DNA of 64,000 nt from Bolinopsis microptera (taxonomy: Eukaryota; Ctenophora; Tentaculata; Lobata; Bolinopsidae), in NCBI RefSeq assembly GCF_026151205.1, contig NC_087080.1, positions 15,261,337 through 15,325,336 on the forward strand, in the 5' to 3' direction. The stretch's first letter is position 1, and the number at the start of each line of letters is the position of its first letter. Positions 36,390 to 46,505 of this stretch are shown in pieces. The translations under genes were made by a program, and so were the position numbers. The notes beneath the pieces are model-generated. The model did no database searches. It was given only the letters and a program-made list of their open reading frames with translations, and was not told the DNA's origin.

Positions 36390-39300
36390 ATGGATCCGGA
36401 AGAGGAGGAGCCCAACTTCGACACTATAACTATTAATATATCGGGCAAACGGTTCGAGACCTGCTTGAGAACCCTAGAAAGATTCCCTGAAACCAGACTT
36501 GGCAACCCCATGGTAATCATAGCAGAATTATTCGTTTGAAATTGAGATCTAAGACAATGTTAGATATATTATGTTACATTTTCACACTCGAATGATTTAA
36601 ACTCGTATCTGAAGCTTTCTGGCTGTCAATATTATTTTTGTTTATATCACGATTGTTACATACTGGTAACAACTTCAAAACAAGAACAATGAAATATTGT
36701 TGAAAATTAATAATTGCGTGTAAAAGTTTTCTTTTTACCTTTTTAACGTCAAAATTTCAGCTGAGAAAAAAGTACTACAACAAAACGAGAGAAGAATACT
36801 TCTTCGACCGAAACCAGGAAGCATTCCATGCGATATTGTACTATTACCAGTCGCGGGGATCGCTCTACATACCTCCTGCTATTCAGGAACAAGTCTTTTA
36901 TCAGGTTTGAGGATGAATCTTAAAGACATTATTCTTAATAACGATTGATCAGAAGCAAATAATCGTTACATGTGATCAGGTTATTTCTGGCGAAGTTTAG
37001 TTTTTTAGTTGTCGAGTACACGTCCAATTAGAGGACGTGAATCCAAATAATCCTTCATCAATTAAATTTGATTACGAATGAACGAATCACTACTCATATA
37101 TATACAGATTCGTTAATGACTAAAGAGTACTTTTTTATTGCTATTATCTCAACATATTTCCAGGAACTTGATTTCTGGGGGATAAACCCGGAGCCAAGGG
37201 GAGGAGAGAATGGCTTCGCACTGATAGACGACACGGATCATAAGAAGGTAAGATTTACACAACGAAAAAAAGTTAAGGTTAAAGTTTAACTTAAATGATC
37301 AACATGATGAATATATATATTCATTGATTACGAATGAACGAATCACTACTCGAATATATACCGGTAAGATCACTACTCGAATATATACACAACGAAAAGA
37401 AGTTAAGGTTAAAGTTTAACTTAAATGATCAACATGGTCAATAGCGGTTTAAACTAGTTATAGTTACTTAACTAACTTTACTACTACTAAAGTTATTAAC
37501 TTTAGAAACTTAAAACAACATCTCAATTAAAAACAACAACCATCTCAGCCACCTCACGAGTTTCGATGGGGCAAGTTACAGAAGACGACGTACGTGTTTC
37601 TGAACAAGCCCAAGTCTAGTTTTGGGGCTAGGATCTGGGCATCCGTCGACATTTTCGTTATTTTGTGTAGTGTCATCAACCTGGTAAGTGCAACAATCAA
37701 CATGTATCACGCTTATTACGAGGAATTGTGAGTCTCCTCAGATATTCATTTCAAATAAACCCAGATATCTGCATTAAAATCACACTGATTTAATTTTCTA
37801 ATGATCATGAAGAGCTTACATATCACTTTATCATCTCACTTTATCACTTCTCAGGTAGTGGAATCCTATGGTAACAAGAACAGAAGCCCGGGCGACACAG
37901 ACACACCTTACTTTGCTGTGGACGCCGCGTGCGTCTGCTTCTTTTCCGTGGATATAGTGTTGAGGTGCCTAGTAGCCCCAGTAAGTGTCATATTCTTGTG
38001 CCACTGGTCTTAAATACTTAAATACAGTAAAACCCCGATTTAAATTTACCGCAAACCCCGATTTACCGCGAACAACAATTTACCGCGGCTGTTTCCTTTC
38101 CTCAAACTCTGCGGTAAATCGGGGTTTTACTGTATGTGACTTATAAATTCTGAGCAACTTTCAATTTAAGATTGTTGTGCATGCTCACCTCTGTATTAAG
38201 GGGCGGGGCTCGCACCGCACGAAATTGCAGTGCTATACTTTGTAGGCTTGAAAGATAGGTCCATAAAAAGCCAAGAAAATTATTGATCGTTTGATCTGTT
38301 AGTTCACTGTACAATACATTGATGGCACGACTCACCGGTCACGTTTTGAGGCCCACCACCCGATCACTTATTTATGATAATCCGTGTGATAATTCCCAGT
38401 CATCATCATGTACACATGCTTCAATATTGAACCGCGTATTTAACGATGAACCGGAATTAAATCGGTCAATCCCCACGTTTAATGAATGAGCTTTCTTTCA
38501 GGACATGGCGAGGTTTTTCAAGAAGCCGTTAAATTGGTTCGATTTCCTGGCAATAATGCCCTTCTATTTGGAGCTCTCGCTGGGTGGGTTCATGAGAACG
38601 GGAGCAATGAACAACAACATCATTATGCCTTTCAAAATATTGAGGTAAACTTATATAATTATGCCTTTTGAAATGCTTAGGTAAACGCTTATCAGGTTCT
38701 AGAACTGGTGATCTGCAATTGATGTGTATTACGGCGTTTGTCTTAAATCATTGAATGCTCAACAATAATGAGGGCCAATCATCTCTACAAAGACAGCTGG
38801 AGTTAATTGCTTGAGTGCAGATTATCGTCGATTGTACACGATTTTCGAAAATTCCAGATGTTCTTTCTTTATCTAATCAGACTAAAATAGCTGGTTTAAA
38901 GAACTAGAAGGACTAGAAGAACTAAAACCGTTATTATATAAAGGGTTATAAAGGGTTTATATATACATATTATGTATTCAGAAAAGTTTACAAAATGGCC
39001 AACCGTTTTAAGGTATTCAGAATGACGGACAATATTATCTTTGGATATTTTAAGTGAAATGATGTTTCCAAGCTTCGGATTATCGAATATTCAAAGCCGA
39101 ATAAAATCACATTTGAGGATATTTAGATTACGGTAACAAAGATAAGTAAGACTCATCGTTATTATTATATTTCAGGATATTTAGAATAACGAGGGTATTG
39201 AAACTTATCAGACATAGTGGCAGATTGATTCTCATGATTCAGGTATTGTACTATTTTTAAAATGATAACTAAATATTTGACCCTTAAACTGTAAAAGTCG

Positions 39301-42300
39301 ATCTAGATTTCACCATGATCATTTACCATAAAAAACAAACATTAAATTAACAATAAATCCACAGAAGTTAAAATCCACAGAAGTTAAAATCTAGGAATTA
39401 TTGGAAGTATTGTCCCAGGTGCTGTTAGACTGCGTATACGAGTTAGCCATGTTGTTAGTTATATGGCTCATGGGGGTGTTCATCTTCGGGACAATCATGT
39501 TCTACATTGAGCACGAGCAAAAAGACACCAAGTTCGAATCAATCATGCATTCCTGTTGGTGGAGCGTCGTTTCCATGTCAACGGTAGGTTTATGTGTTGT
39601 TTTGAAAAGCAATTATTCGTTGCACGTGCGATGATTTTACTATTCGTCCTTTTTTTTACTACACGGATTTTTGGTGCACTATTATACGTATTGTGCACGG
39701 ATTGGTGCACTTCCCTATAATCGTTAAGCCGTTTGAACTATTATATGTTGAACTATGTTGTTCTCTTGAAGAACGTTGCGTTATTCTTGACTGGTGCTGA
39801 ATTTATTTATCCGAGGCCAGAGCAGAGAGTCTAAATTTTGAGTGCAAGGAGCAATCCTTACAACTAATTTCATGCACAGTGCACACCAGTGGCGTAACGT
39901 TGCCTGTTGGCGCCCCCTGCCGAAAAGGCGCCCTCCTGTTGGCGCCCCCTCCCCTTTTGGTGCCCCTCCCTAAAATTGAACAAATTAGGTGATTTTAGAG
40001 GATACGCCGGTAAAATCTCTAAAAAAGTGTGTATCTAGAGCAAAACGCGCAGTTTTGCTAGTACTTTAGTTAAGTTTTCGAAATTGTCCCACATTCAAAC
40101 GACGATTTGGCGCCCCCCTAAGACGGCGCCCCCCTGCACAGCGGGGTCAGCAGAGCCCTTCGTTACGCCACTGGTGCACACCACGACAACATCATCATAC
40201 GTGAACAATAACCTCGTGAATTACAAGCGCACGTGCATAGTACGTCTAGCGCACGTGCAAACGTCTAGCGAGTTCTGTTCAGACAACGTGAGGTCGGTGA
40301 GAAGAAACGAAAATATAAGTATGATAATCAACGTGATTAAGTTGAACAACGCCTGCTTTGCATCATAATAGAGGACATCCAAAGCATCCGGATATTATAA
40401 ATAGAAAACATGTTGAGTTAGCTGGAGTGAGTTAGCTGGAGTGAGTTAGCTGGACCAGTGACAGTCACCGAAGTGTGGGTGAAGTGAGGTGGTCACTGTG
40501 ATTTGTGAAGTATGAAAATATGACAGTTAGATGTGAGAGATGTATTAGCCGATCCAATTGTGAGGAAGCTAGTTGTGTCCAGTGTAACATATCAAACCGT
40601 GAACCCAGTAGTGAGGAATTGCTAGTTGTGTCCGATGTTACATACCAAACCGTGAACCCAGTAGTGAGGAAGTGTCCGATGTTACATACCAAACCGTGAA
40701 CCCAGTAGTGAGGAAGCTAGTTGTGTCCAGTGTAACATATCAAACCGTGAACCCAGTAGTGAGGAAGTGTCCGATGTTACATACCAAACCGTGAACCCAG
40801 TAGTGAGGAAGTGTCCGATGTTACATACCAAACCGTGAACCCAGTAGTGAGGAAGTGTCCAGTGTAACATACCAAACCGTGAACCCAGTAGTGAGGAAGT
40901 GTCCAGTGTAACATACCAAACCGTGAACCCAGTAGTGAGGAAGTGTCCGATGTTACATACCAAACCGTGAACCCAGTAGTGAGATAGCTAGTTGTGTCCA
41001 GTGTAACATACCAAACCGTGAACCCAGTAGTGAGGAAGTGTCCGACGTTACATACCAAACCGTGAACCCAGTAGTGAGGAAGCTAATTGTGTCCGACGTT
41101 ACATATCAGAGTGGAAAGCCCAGTGTTACATACCAAACCGTGCACCCATTAGGTTGGCTATGGGGACATGTATCCCGAGACAGCACTGGGGAAAGTTGTC
41201 ACAAGTGTCTTGGTATTCTGTTCAATGGTGTTCCTCGCCCTGCCCATGACTATCATTGTATCAAAATTCAACAAAGCGTTTGAAACCCTCAAGAAGCCCA
41301 GAAGGAAAACACCTAAGGAGGACAAGTAAACGGTACGAAGATCAGAAATTTGCTGACCTTAAAGTTAAACCGTGACCTTGTTCGTGACCTTGCTGTAACT
41401 GTGCCATATATATCCTGCTTAAATATCTTTCCGAATGCGCCTGATATCTGTTGCACTTCATTTATTATCATTTTCCTAACTAAACAATTCGTTTTGATCG
41501 CACGAAAGATGCTAAAATTAGGGAGTCTAGTATTGCGAGTAAAATGTACGTCGTACATATTACCCCATAGCCCCTATAATTTAATATTTGTAGTCAGTAA
41601 AACCCCGATTTAACCCTGATTTGGGGAAAGCAAACAGCCACGGTAAATTGGGTTTCGCGGTAAATCAGATTTTTGATTGTTCATAGTTTTTTTTTTTTTT
41701 TTGTTACGGCACCCACTGACTACCGTCACAAGGTATGAGGTAGCGACCCTCCATGCGGAGTATCCTACTGGGGTCCACCTGGTTAGCATTTATACCCCAT
41801 TCCCCTGGGCTTCCAGATGATAATGTCTTGATAGACAACAGCCAAGTCGGGGTTGCCGCTCCTTTGATCACTATCAGATGATAGCAATCAGGCGAGCGAC
41901 TAACATAGTCCCTAGGGATGATTGGATTAACTTGATTGTTCATAGTGTATGAAATGCTCTCAATTAGGAGAAGAAAACAATTGTGGTAATTTGGGGTTTG
42001 GGGTAAATCGGGCGCAGTAAGTTTAGGTTTTACTGACAAAACTTAAAGTTAATATATAATATATCTATTAAGCTACAAACATATATTATATCACCGAAGT
42101 TCTCTCCATGTAGCTTTGCTTTAATGTTCATGTTTACATGTGATTTTGCTTGACATTCATGTATCACCTGCGAGTGTTGCTGTTTCAAACATAATTAAGG
42201 CCTGTCGGTCAATGATAATAACTTGACTGTTGAATATTTAACAGTAAACTTACTATTGAAGTATTGATCACTTTGAAATTACAGTGCATGGAGTGTTGAT

Positions 42301-43055
42301 TTTTCGTTAAAAGTTTAAGACAGTCTTACTATCATGCTTAAATGTTGAGTTGAATTTTAATTTGCATGTCAGCCGACCCATTAAAAACATCTCAATCATA
42401 CGCTGATGAACAACAAGTGCGTTACAGTGACGCGTCACACGCTACAATTGCTCCAGCATCTTAATACTCATACTATCGTCTAGAGTATTGTCAGGAAGAG
42501 AATATGTTAAATATGCAAGCTCAATTTAAATCTGAATGAACAATCTATTTATGTACTAGACCAGTTATATATAAGGCAGCTGTGTGACCGGCATGGTCGT
42601 GGTATCACCATTACCCGCGAATACAATGCTAAAGTAGGAGTAAAAATAGAAGATTCATAGTTAAATTGATGAGAATCTTAGATTCTGATTGGACGACAAG
42701 GCACCTGTCCGGAACTGCTATTTTGAGATCTATAATAATAATTATAAATTGCAATAATCAATTGTTATAGACAAAGATACTCTCTCAGGTGGGATACGGG
42801 GACATGTATCCAGAAACTTGGGCCGGAAAGTTGGTCGCCAGCATACTCGTCTTCGTGTCCATGATCTTTCTAGCACTTCCCATGACTATCATAGTATCTA
42901 AGTTCAACAAAGCCTTCGAAAAGTTCAGTCCAGAAAACGAAAAAAGGCAGCAGGCTCAGCAGGCGGCTCAACAGGCGGCCAAGCAGGCTCAGGAGCAGAG
43001 AAATGCAGGTTACCAACAGGTGGAAAAAGACCAAATAACTAACACGCAAACGTAG
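36390..43055 (+). CDS. Shaker-type voltage-gated K+ channel alpha subunit, two alternative 3' exons
   Basis: A six-helix Kv subunit that would tetramerise in the plasma membrane and pass K+ on depolarisation. Exons: A 36390-36512, B 36761-36904, C 37164-37247 (T1 tetramerisation domain, aa 1-117, with [20 protein letters not shown] and [19 protein letters not shown]); D 37549-37683 (S1); E 37855-37980 (S2); F 38502-38644 (S3); G 39176-39242 (S4); H 39395-39583 (S5, pore helix); then either I 41153-41329 or I' 42789-43055. All phases match: phase 0, except F|G which splits Arg252. S4 carries K249, R252, R255, R258, K261 and R264. The filter TVGYGD begins at T337. No Zn-binding HxxxxxC/CC motif is seen in T1, which favours a Kv1/Shaker-like type. 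Predicted length is 395 or 425 aa. The acceptor TTTCAG directly precedes the ATG, so further 5' exons or trans-splicing are possible. Confidence 0.9.
37065..37430. repeat. broken direct duplication around K+ channel exon C
   Basis: GATTACGAATGAACGAATCA occurs before exon C (37070) and after it (37327). ACACAACGAAAA.AAGTTAAGG with a further ~30 bp occurs at 37256 and 37388. GGTAAGAT of the true donor recurs at about 37363. This looks like a tandem duplication of the exon C region from which the second exon copy has been deleted. Confidence 0.6.
38025..38132. mobile_element. 108 bp MITE, Tc1/mariner-pogo-like
   Basis: Inverted ends CAGTAAAACCCCGATTTA are flanked by TA on both sides (38023-38024, 38133-38134), as expected for TA-targeting elements. 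It lies in the intron after K+ channel exon E. A larger relative lies at 41595-42035. Confidence 0.85.
38622..38690 (+). repeat. 36 bp duplication of K+ channel exon F end and donor
   Basis: The exon F 3' end with its donor (ATTATGCCTTTCAAAAT..AGGTAAAC) is followed 36 bp later by a diverged second copy (ATTATGCCTTTTGAAAT..AGGTAAAC). The donors are at 38645 and 38681. Reading to the second donor meets TAA at once (ATA TTG AGG TAA), so only the first gives a full channel. Confidence 0.7.
39887..40173. mobile_element. 287 bp hAT-type MITE with 8 bp target duplication
   Basis: Ends CAGTGGCGTAACG and CGTTACGCCACTG are flanked by direct copies of GTGCACAC (39879-39886 and 40174-40181). The interior is rich in GGCGCCCCC. 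It is in the intron after exon H, upstream of alternative exon I. The 94-codon frame across its right end is not a gene. Confidence 0.9.
40559..41152 (+). repeat. 44-52 bp minisatellite ending at the exon I acceptor
   Basis: About 12 units of GTTACATACCAAACCGTGAA with CCCAGTAGTGAGGAAGTGTC and CGAT. Some units carry an extra CTAGTTGT-type insert. The last partial unit (ACATACCAAACCGTGCACCC plus ATTAG) ends exactly at the 3' splice site of exon I, and earlier units have CCCAGTAG at the same position. Translated frames here ([12 protein letters not shown]... on the minus strand) are repeat artefacts. Confidence 0.9.
41153..41329 (+). CDS. K+ channel alternative terminal exon I (filter end, S6, basic tail)
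   Basis: It follows exon H in phase 0 and encodes [15 protein letters not shown]6 ([19 protein letters not shown]) and a short basic tail ([14 protein letters not shown]), then TAA. In the first 44 residues it shares 37 with exon I'. Because each exon contains its own VGYGD and stop, the two are mutually exclusive. No AATAAA was noticed close downstream. The S6 motif is ALPMT, where most Shaker-type channels have PVP. Confidence 0.9.
   Translation, partial: VGYGDMYPETALGKVVTSVLVFCSMVFLALPMTIIVSKFNKAFETLKKPRRKTPKEDK
41595..42035. mobile_element. second CAGTAAAACCCCGATT-family MITE, interrupted by a SINE
   Basis: The left end CAGTAAAACCCCGATTTA matches the 38025 element. The right end GGTTTTACTG is at 42026-42035. 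The inner parts (GGTAAATTGGG, GGGTAAATCGGG) are related. The extra length comes from a poly-T-headed insertion at 41687-41931. Confidence 0.7.
41687..41931 (-). mobile_element. SINE-like retroposon with poly-A tail and 14 bp target duplication
   Basis: On the minus strand the insert ends in a run of about 16 A. It is flanked by direct copies of TTGATTGTTCATAG (41673-41686 and 41932-41945). Poly-A plus a 14 bp target duplication means LINE-mediated retroposition. At 245 bp it is SINE-sized. Clear pol III A and B boxes were not identified, so the source RNA is unknown. The 111-codon minus-strand frame here is incidental. Confidence 0.8.
42789..43055 (+). CDS. K+ channel alternative terminal exon I' (filter end, S6, Gln/Ala-rich tail)
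   Basis: The acceptor CTCTCTCAG leads into [15 protein letters not shown]6 with the same [17 protein letters not shown] and a 45-residue tail. The tail is Gln/Ala-rich ([18 protein letters not shown]), likely helical, and ends QITNTQT before TAG. Differences from exon I in the pore-S6 part are mostly conservative (V/I, V/L, C/V), with A-L changed to W-A after the filter. AATAAA signals lie about 770 nt downstream. Transcripts using this exon must skip exon I and its poly-A site. Confidence 0.9.
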   Translation: MGYGDMYPETWAGKLVASILVFVSMIFLALPMTIIVSKFNKAFEKFSPENEKRQQAQQAAQQAAKQAQEQRNAGYQQVEKDQITNTQT

Positions 43056-43824
43056 AACACATACACGCGAGCACATGTGCGTATTACATGTGCTCATGCG
43101 CATGTTACATGTACATGCGCTCGTTTGCCTCACGATGGTGTTTTTATCAGATTTTAGTAGATTGAGAAGCTAATATAGTTTATTGTGTATATTCGCAAGA
43201 CGCCACCTTGGATTCGGAAATATCCAAGTGACATTATGTCGACGTTCAGCCAAGATTTGGAAATTATATAGTTTAGGGGATGCGCTGCAACGAAGCTGGA
43301 AATAATCAAAAGCAAATTGATCTTGATCGTCCCTTATCCATCCCTTTGTACCTGAACTGAGGACTTAGGACAATCCTGAGATTTTTAAATTGTTGATTGT
43401 ATTTGGGAATTCTTTTAATCATGTGACGCTTTTTGATAAAGTGGTTAGCAAATTATTACATGTAACATGTTAGGAGGGGCCGTTCTATATCCATTTAATA
43501 GAAGGTGCCACTAATTAACCTTATATTTGCTGTCATATGAAATATATTATCCAATCAAACATTAAATTTTAAGGCTGTGAACAGAGAACTGAGGTACTTT
43601 TGATATTCATTATTTTCAACAAATCAAAAATTAACGGATATTCATTATTCAACTTAGTTTAGCTCACATATTTAATAATGTTGTTTAATACGAGTTGCCA
43701 TGGTTACTGTTGTTTGGATTTTTATAGATCATTCATAAATTATTGTACTAGAGTTTTCACAAAAGTTTTATTTCAACATTTTCAATTGTTTGCTTTTTAT
43801 AATGACAATGGTGTATCGATTGTT

Positions 43825-43838
43825 AATAAATGAATAAA
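43825..43838 (+). promoter_or_regulatory. overlapping poly-A signals for the K+ channel
   Basis: Two AATAAA hexamers (43825 and 43833) lie about 770 nt after the exon I' stop with no other gene between. Position and spacing suit a 3' UTR end. This is inferred from the hexamers only. Confidence 0.4.
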
Positions 43839-45564
43839 ACAGAGATTTTCAATTGATCTAGAGAAGATGAGTGTGATAAAAAACAGACGAGGGTACCCAT
43901 TCCCGCATATTCACTTTTAATCATATGGTAATGGGATGGTAAATACCATAAAGAAGATACTAATGTATATGAATTCAATATGAGTACAACTACAAGCATT
44001 TTATAGAGAAATTTGTATCGCCATGCCTTGTCTGTGTCAGCTCTAACTCTTAAGTTTTTGAGTTAACGTTTTTGGCTTGAGAAAACAGTTATAGTGGCGG
44101 ATAGACAAATTACTAGTTCAGTCCTAGGAGCCGTCCTATTATATATATTATAGGCTAATTTCTGGTCTTGATTTTGGCTTAAACGTCTAAAAGTTTGAAC
44201 CAATTTGAAATAAAATCTAAATTTGATGCCTAATGTTCTAATGTCGTAATAGAAGTGCGTAATTAGACTTTTTTCGGTTCTAAATTGCTTCGGAAAATTG
44301 CTTATAATTGCAAATAATCTTAAATTAGCTCTGATTTCGTAAATGGTTTGGAATGTAAAACAGAGGCACTATAATTTATATCCAGAAAATAAAGGGGTGA
44401 TTAAAAACACTCACCCGACCAGTCGCTCATCTTCTGCTGTGGAATTGGAAAAATAGCAAAACGGACGAATGTTAGCTGAAACGCGTAAGCAAATAGCTTT
44501 TACTAATTTTAATCAATATTAGTTTAGCAAAAACCCTGGCTTATTCAGAGTATATAAATACCACAATCGTCATGATCACGGGGACCAGGCGACACTAACT
44601 TAACTGGCTACACCATGAGAGTAAACTGTAAAACTTATAGAACCATGATCCACATCAGATCGCTGAGAAAGGTCCATTGACAACGCGATGTTATATATTA
44701 AAAGAATGTTACTTCAAAACTTGAAAATCGCTGGCTTATTATAAAAGGTTGCCATGTGGCTGAGACGGAGGGTGAACTTAAAATACATATCCGGTGGCCT
44801 GTGCTATAATTACTGATTGTGTAATGTTTATATTCCATTGATTGAAGTGACAGCTCAAGAAACCGTTATAGTAGATATAAGTATAACTTAACGTAATTTA
44901 TGTTTCATGGATAATACAAATGAACGCGAACGGATGGAGGAATCAAAAAGTAAAAACAGACAACTTGAATTACATTTACCACGAACTCAAAAGTCTCGTA
45001 ACAACAAAAATGACTCGCCTTTCATAAATACATTTCTCGTGTAACTGTATGAAGTTTAAATTTGATCACTTTTGGTCAGCACCTTTAAGTTTATATGCAC
45101 TTTACGTGCCCACACGATTCAACTTCAATTGCGACAAGCCGCCCCAGCGCCGCGCATCTGAAAACAGTTCCAACTACGAAACATAAATAAACGATATAAT
45201 AATAAATGTGTGGGAACTTTCGAAAGACCCCTTAGCTTAGGGCTACCAGAGGTCACGTGTCATAAATTAACCTATTGGAGTATTGGAGCGCGTTATCATC
45301 GCACGTGGGTGCGCGCGCGTAAAAAAACACGTGCGATGTGTCTGATGTACAATATTCGTTCAGTGAACGTTGTATATCGAGTGTAACTTTGTTCATGTTT
45401 ACGTGTTGTATGTCAGATAGCCTCGTTTGTACCAGCTGTTCACTGTTCAGTTCTATAAGTCGGCAGTCGCACCCGAGAGTCGATTGTGGCTTATAATGTA
45501 ATATGCATGTGCAAGGAAAATACTTGACCATTGTTAATGATCTGGCCCGGCGCGCGCTACTTCG

Positions 45565-45635
45565 TAGCACTTGCCATTTTTCGAGAAGAAAGCGGCGCGC
45601 TACTTTGAAGAAATTTAGACGAGTAACATCCGTCA
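45565..45635. repeat. dispersed repeat, also at 63660-63717
   Basis: CGAGAAGAAAGCGGCGCGCT and GAAGAAATTTAGACGAGTAA plus CATCCGTCAA recur near the right end of the window (CGAGAAGAAAGTGGCGCGGG...). The family is unknown and the borders are not resolved. Confidence 0.7.
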
Positions 45636-46021
45636 AGGAAAATACCAATTCCTATTTTTTGCAACTTTCTTGTTCTGACGATAACGTAACTTTGTACTTT
45701 GATAAGCGCCTATCGGCAGATCGGCTATCCTGAGTTCCCGATATTGATTCATTGGATCCAGGATCATGTTCCGTTATAATTTGGAGGTAATTGGTTAAAA
45801 TTGATTCAATTCTAAATTGTACGTTGTGAGTTGTCTCTCAGTGGGATTACCTCACTTTCATCGCATTATAGTTTATACATTGTAAATTGTACATTTTATA
45901 GTGGCTTGGGTACATACTGAGCATTTTCTAAGTAAAATATTTTCTTACTTCAATAAATACAACATTTTATATTACTTTATACTACTACAGCTACTAAGTA
46001 CTACTATACTTTTTTATAATA

Positions 46022-46505
46022 CTATGTCGGAACTAAGTCCGATCTACGCCAGATAACCCCCTCCATATATATTATATCCCTGTCCCGCATCAGGGTTCGC
46101 AGTTCCTCTTTAGAGTTTGTCCCAACTTCCTTCAGTAACATAGACAAGTAGCTTTGTCTTGGTCGGCCTTGCTGTGCTCTACCAATCTACCATGCATAGG
46201 TTTCTATAAGACTAAATCACGGGCAAGTAGCTCAGGATTTCTGATGCAGTGTCCCGCCATTTTTAATCTCAGCTGCTTCGTAACTTGTTTGACAGCCTCG
46301 GTAGGCACTAGGCTACCATACAAAGTTATATTGCTGACCTTTCACCTTGTCTTTCCATGAGACCCAGCACCATACCCAGCATCTTTGTGTATGTCCCGTC
46401 CGAACTTTTCTCTTGAGCCTTTGTCAGTGTCCAGGTTTCTGATCCGTATTATTGCAGTACTGACTCACAAGCCGCTATGAACAATCTAATCTGAAGGCTC
46501 TTTGA
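46022..46505 (-). pseudogene. remnant of LINE reverse transcriptase C-terminal region
   Basis: The minus strand reads as the C-terminal end of a non-LTR retrotransposon protein with several stops and frame changes. In order: ACESVLQ*YGSETWTLTKAQ, EKSSDGTYTKMLGMVLGL, MAGHCIRNPELLARDLVL, GRPRQSYLSMLLKEVGTNSK and EELRTLMRDRDIIY...VPT* ending at 46022. These match the conserved layout of LINE tails (YG.ETWTLTK, LDG.YTRMLR, AGHC.R.PE, GRP..). Only the 3' end remains, as is usual after 5' truncation. No poly-A or target duplication was found. Confidence 0.85.

Noticed and set aside
40465-41058. 93-codon frames [18 protein letters not shown]… on the minus strand
   Set aside because: Products of the 44 bp minisatellite; intronic in the K+ channel.
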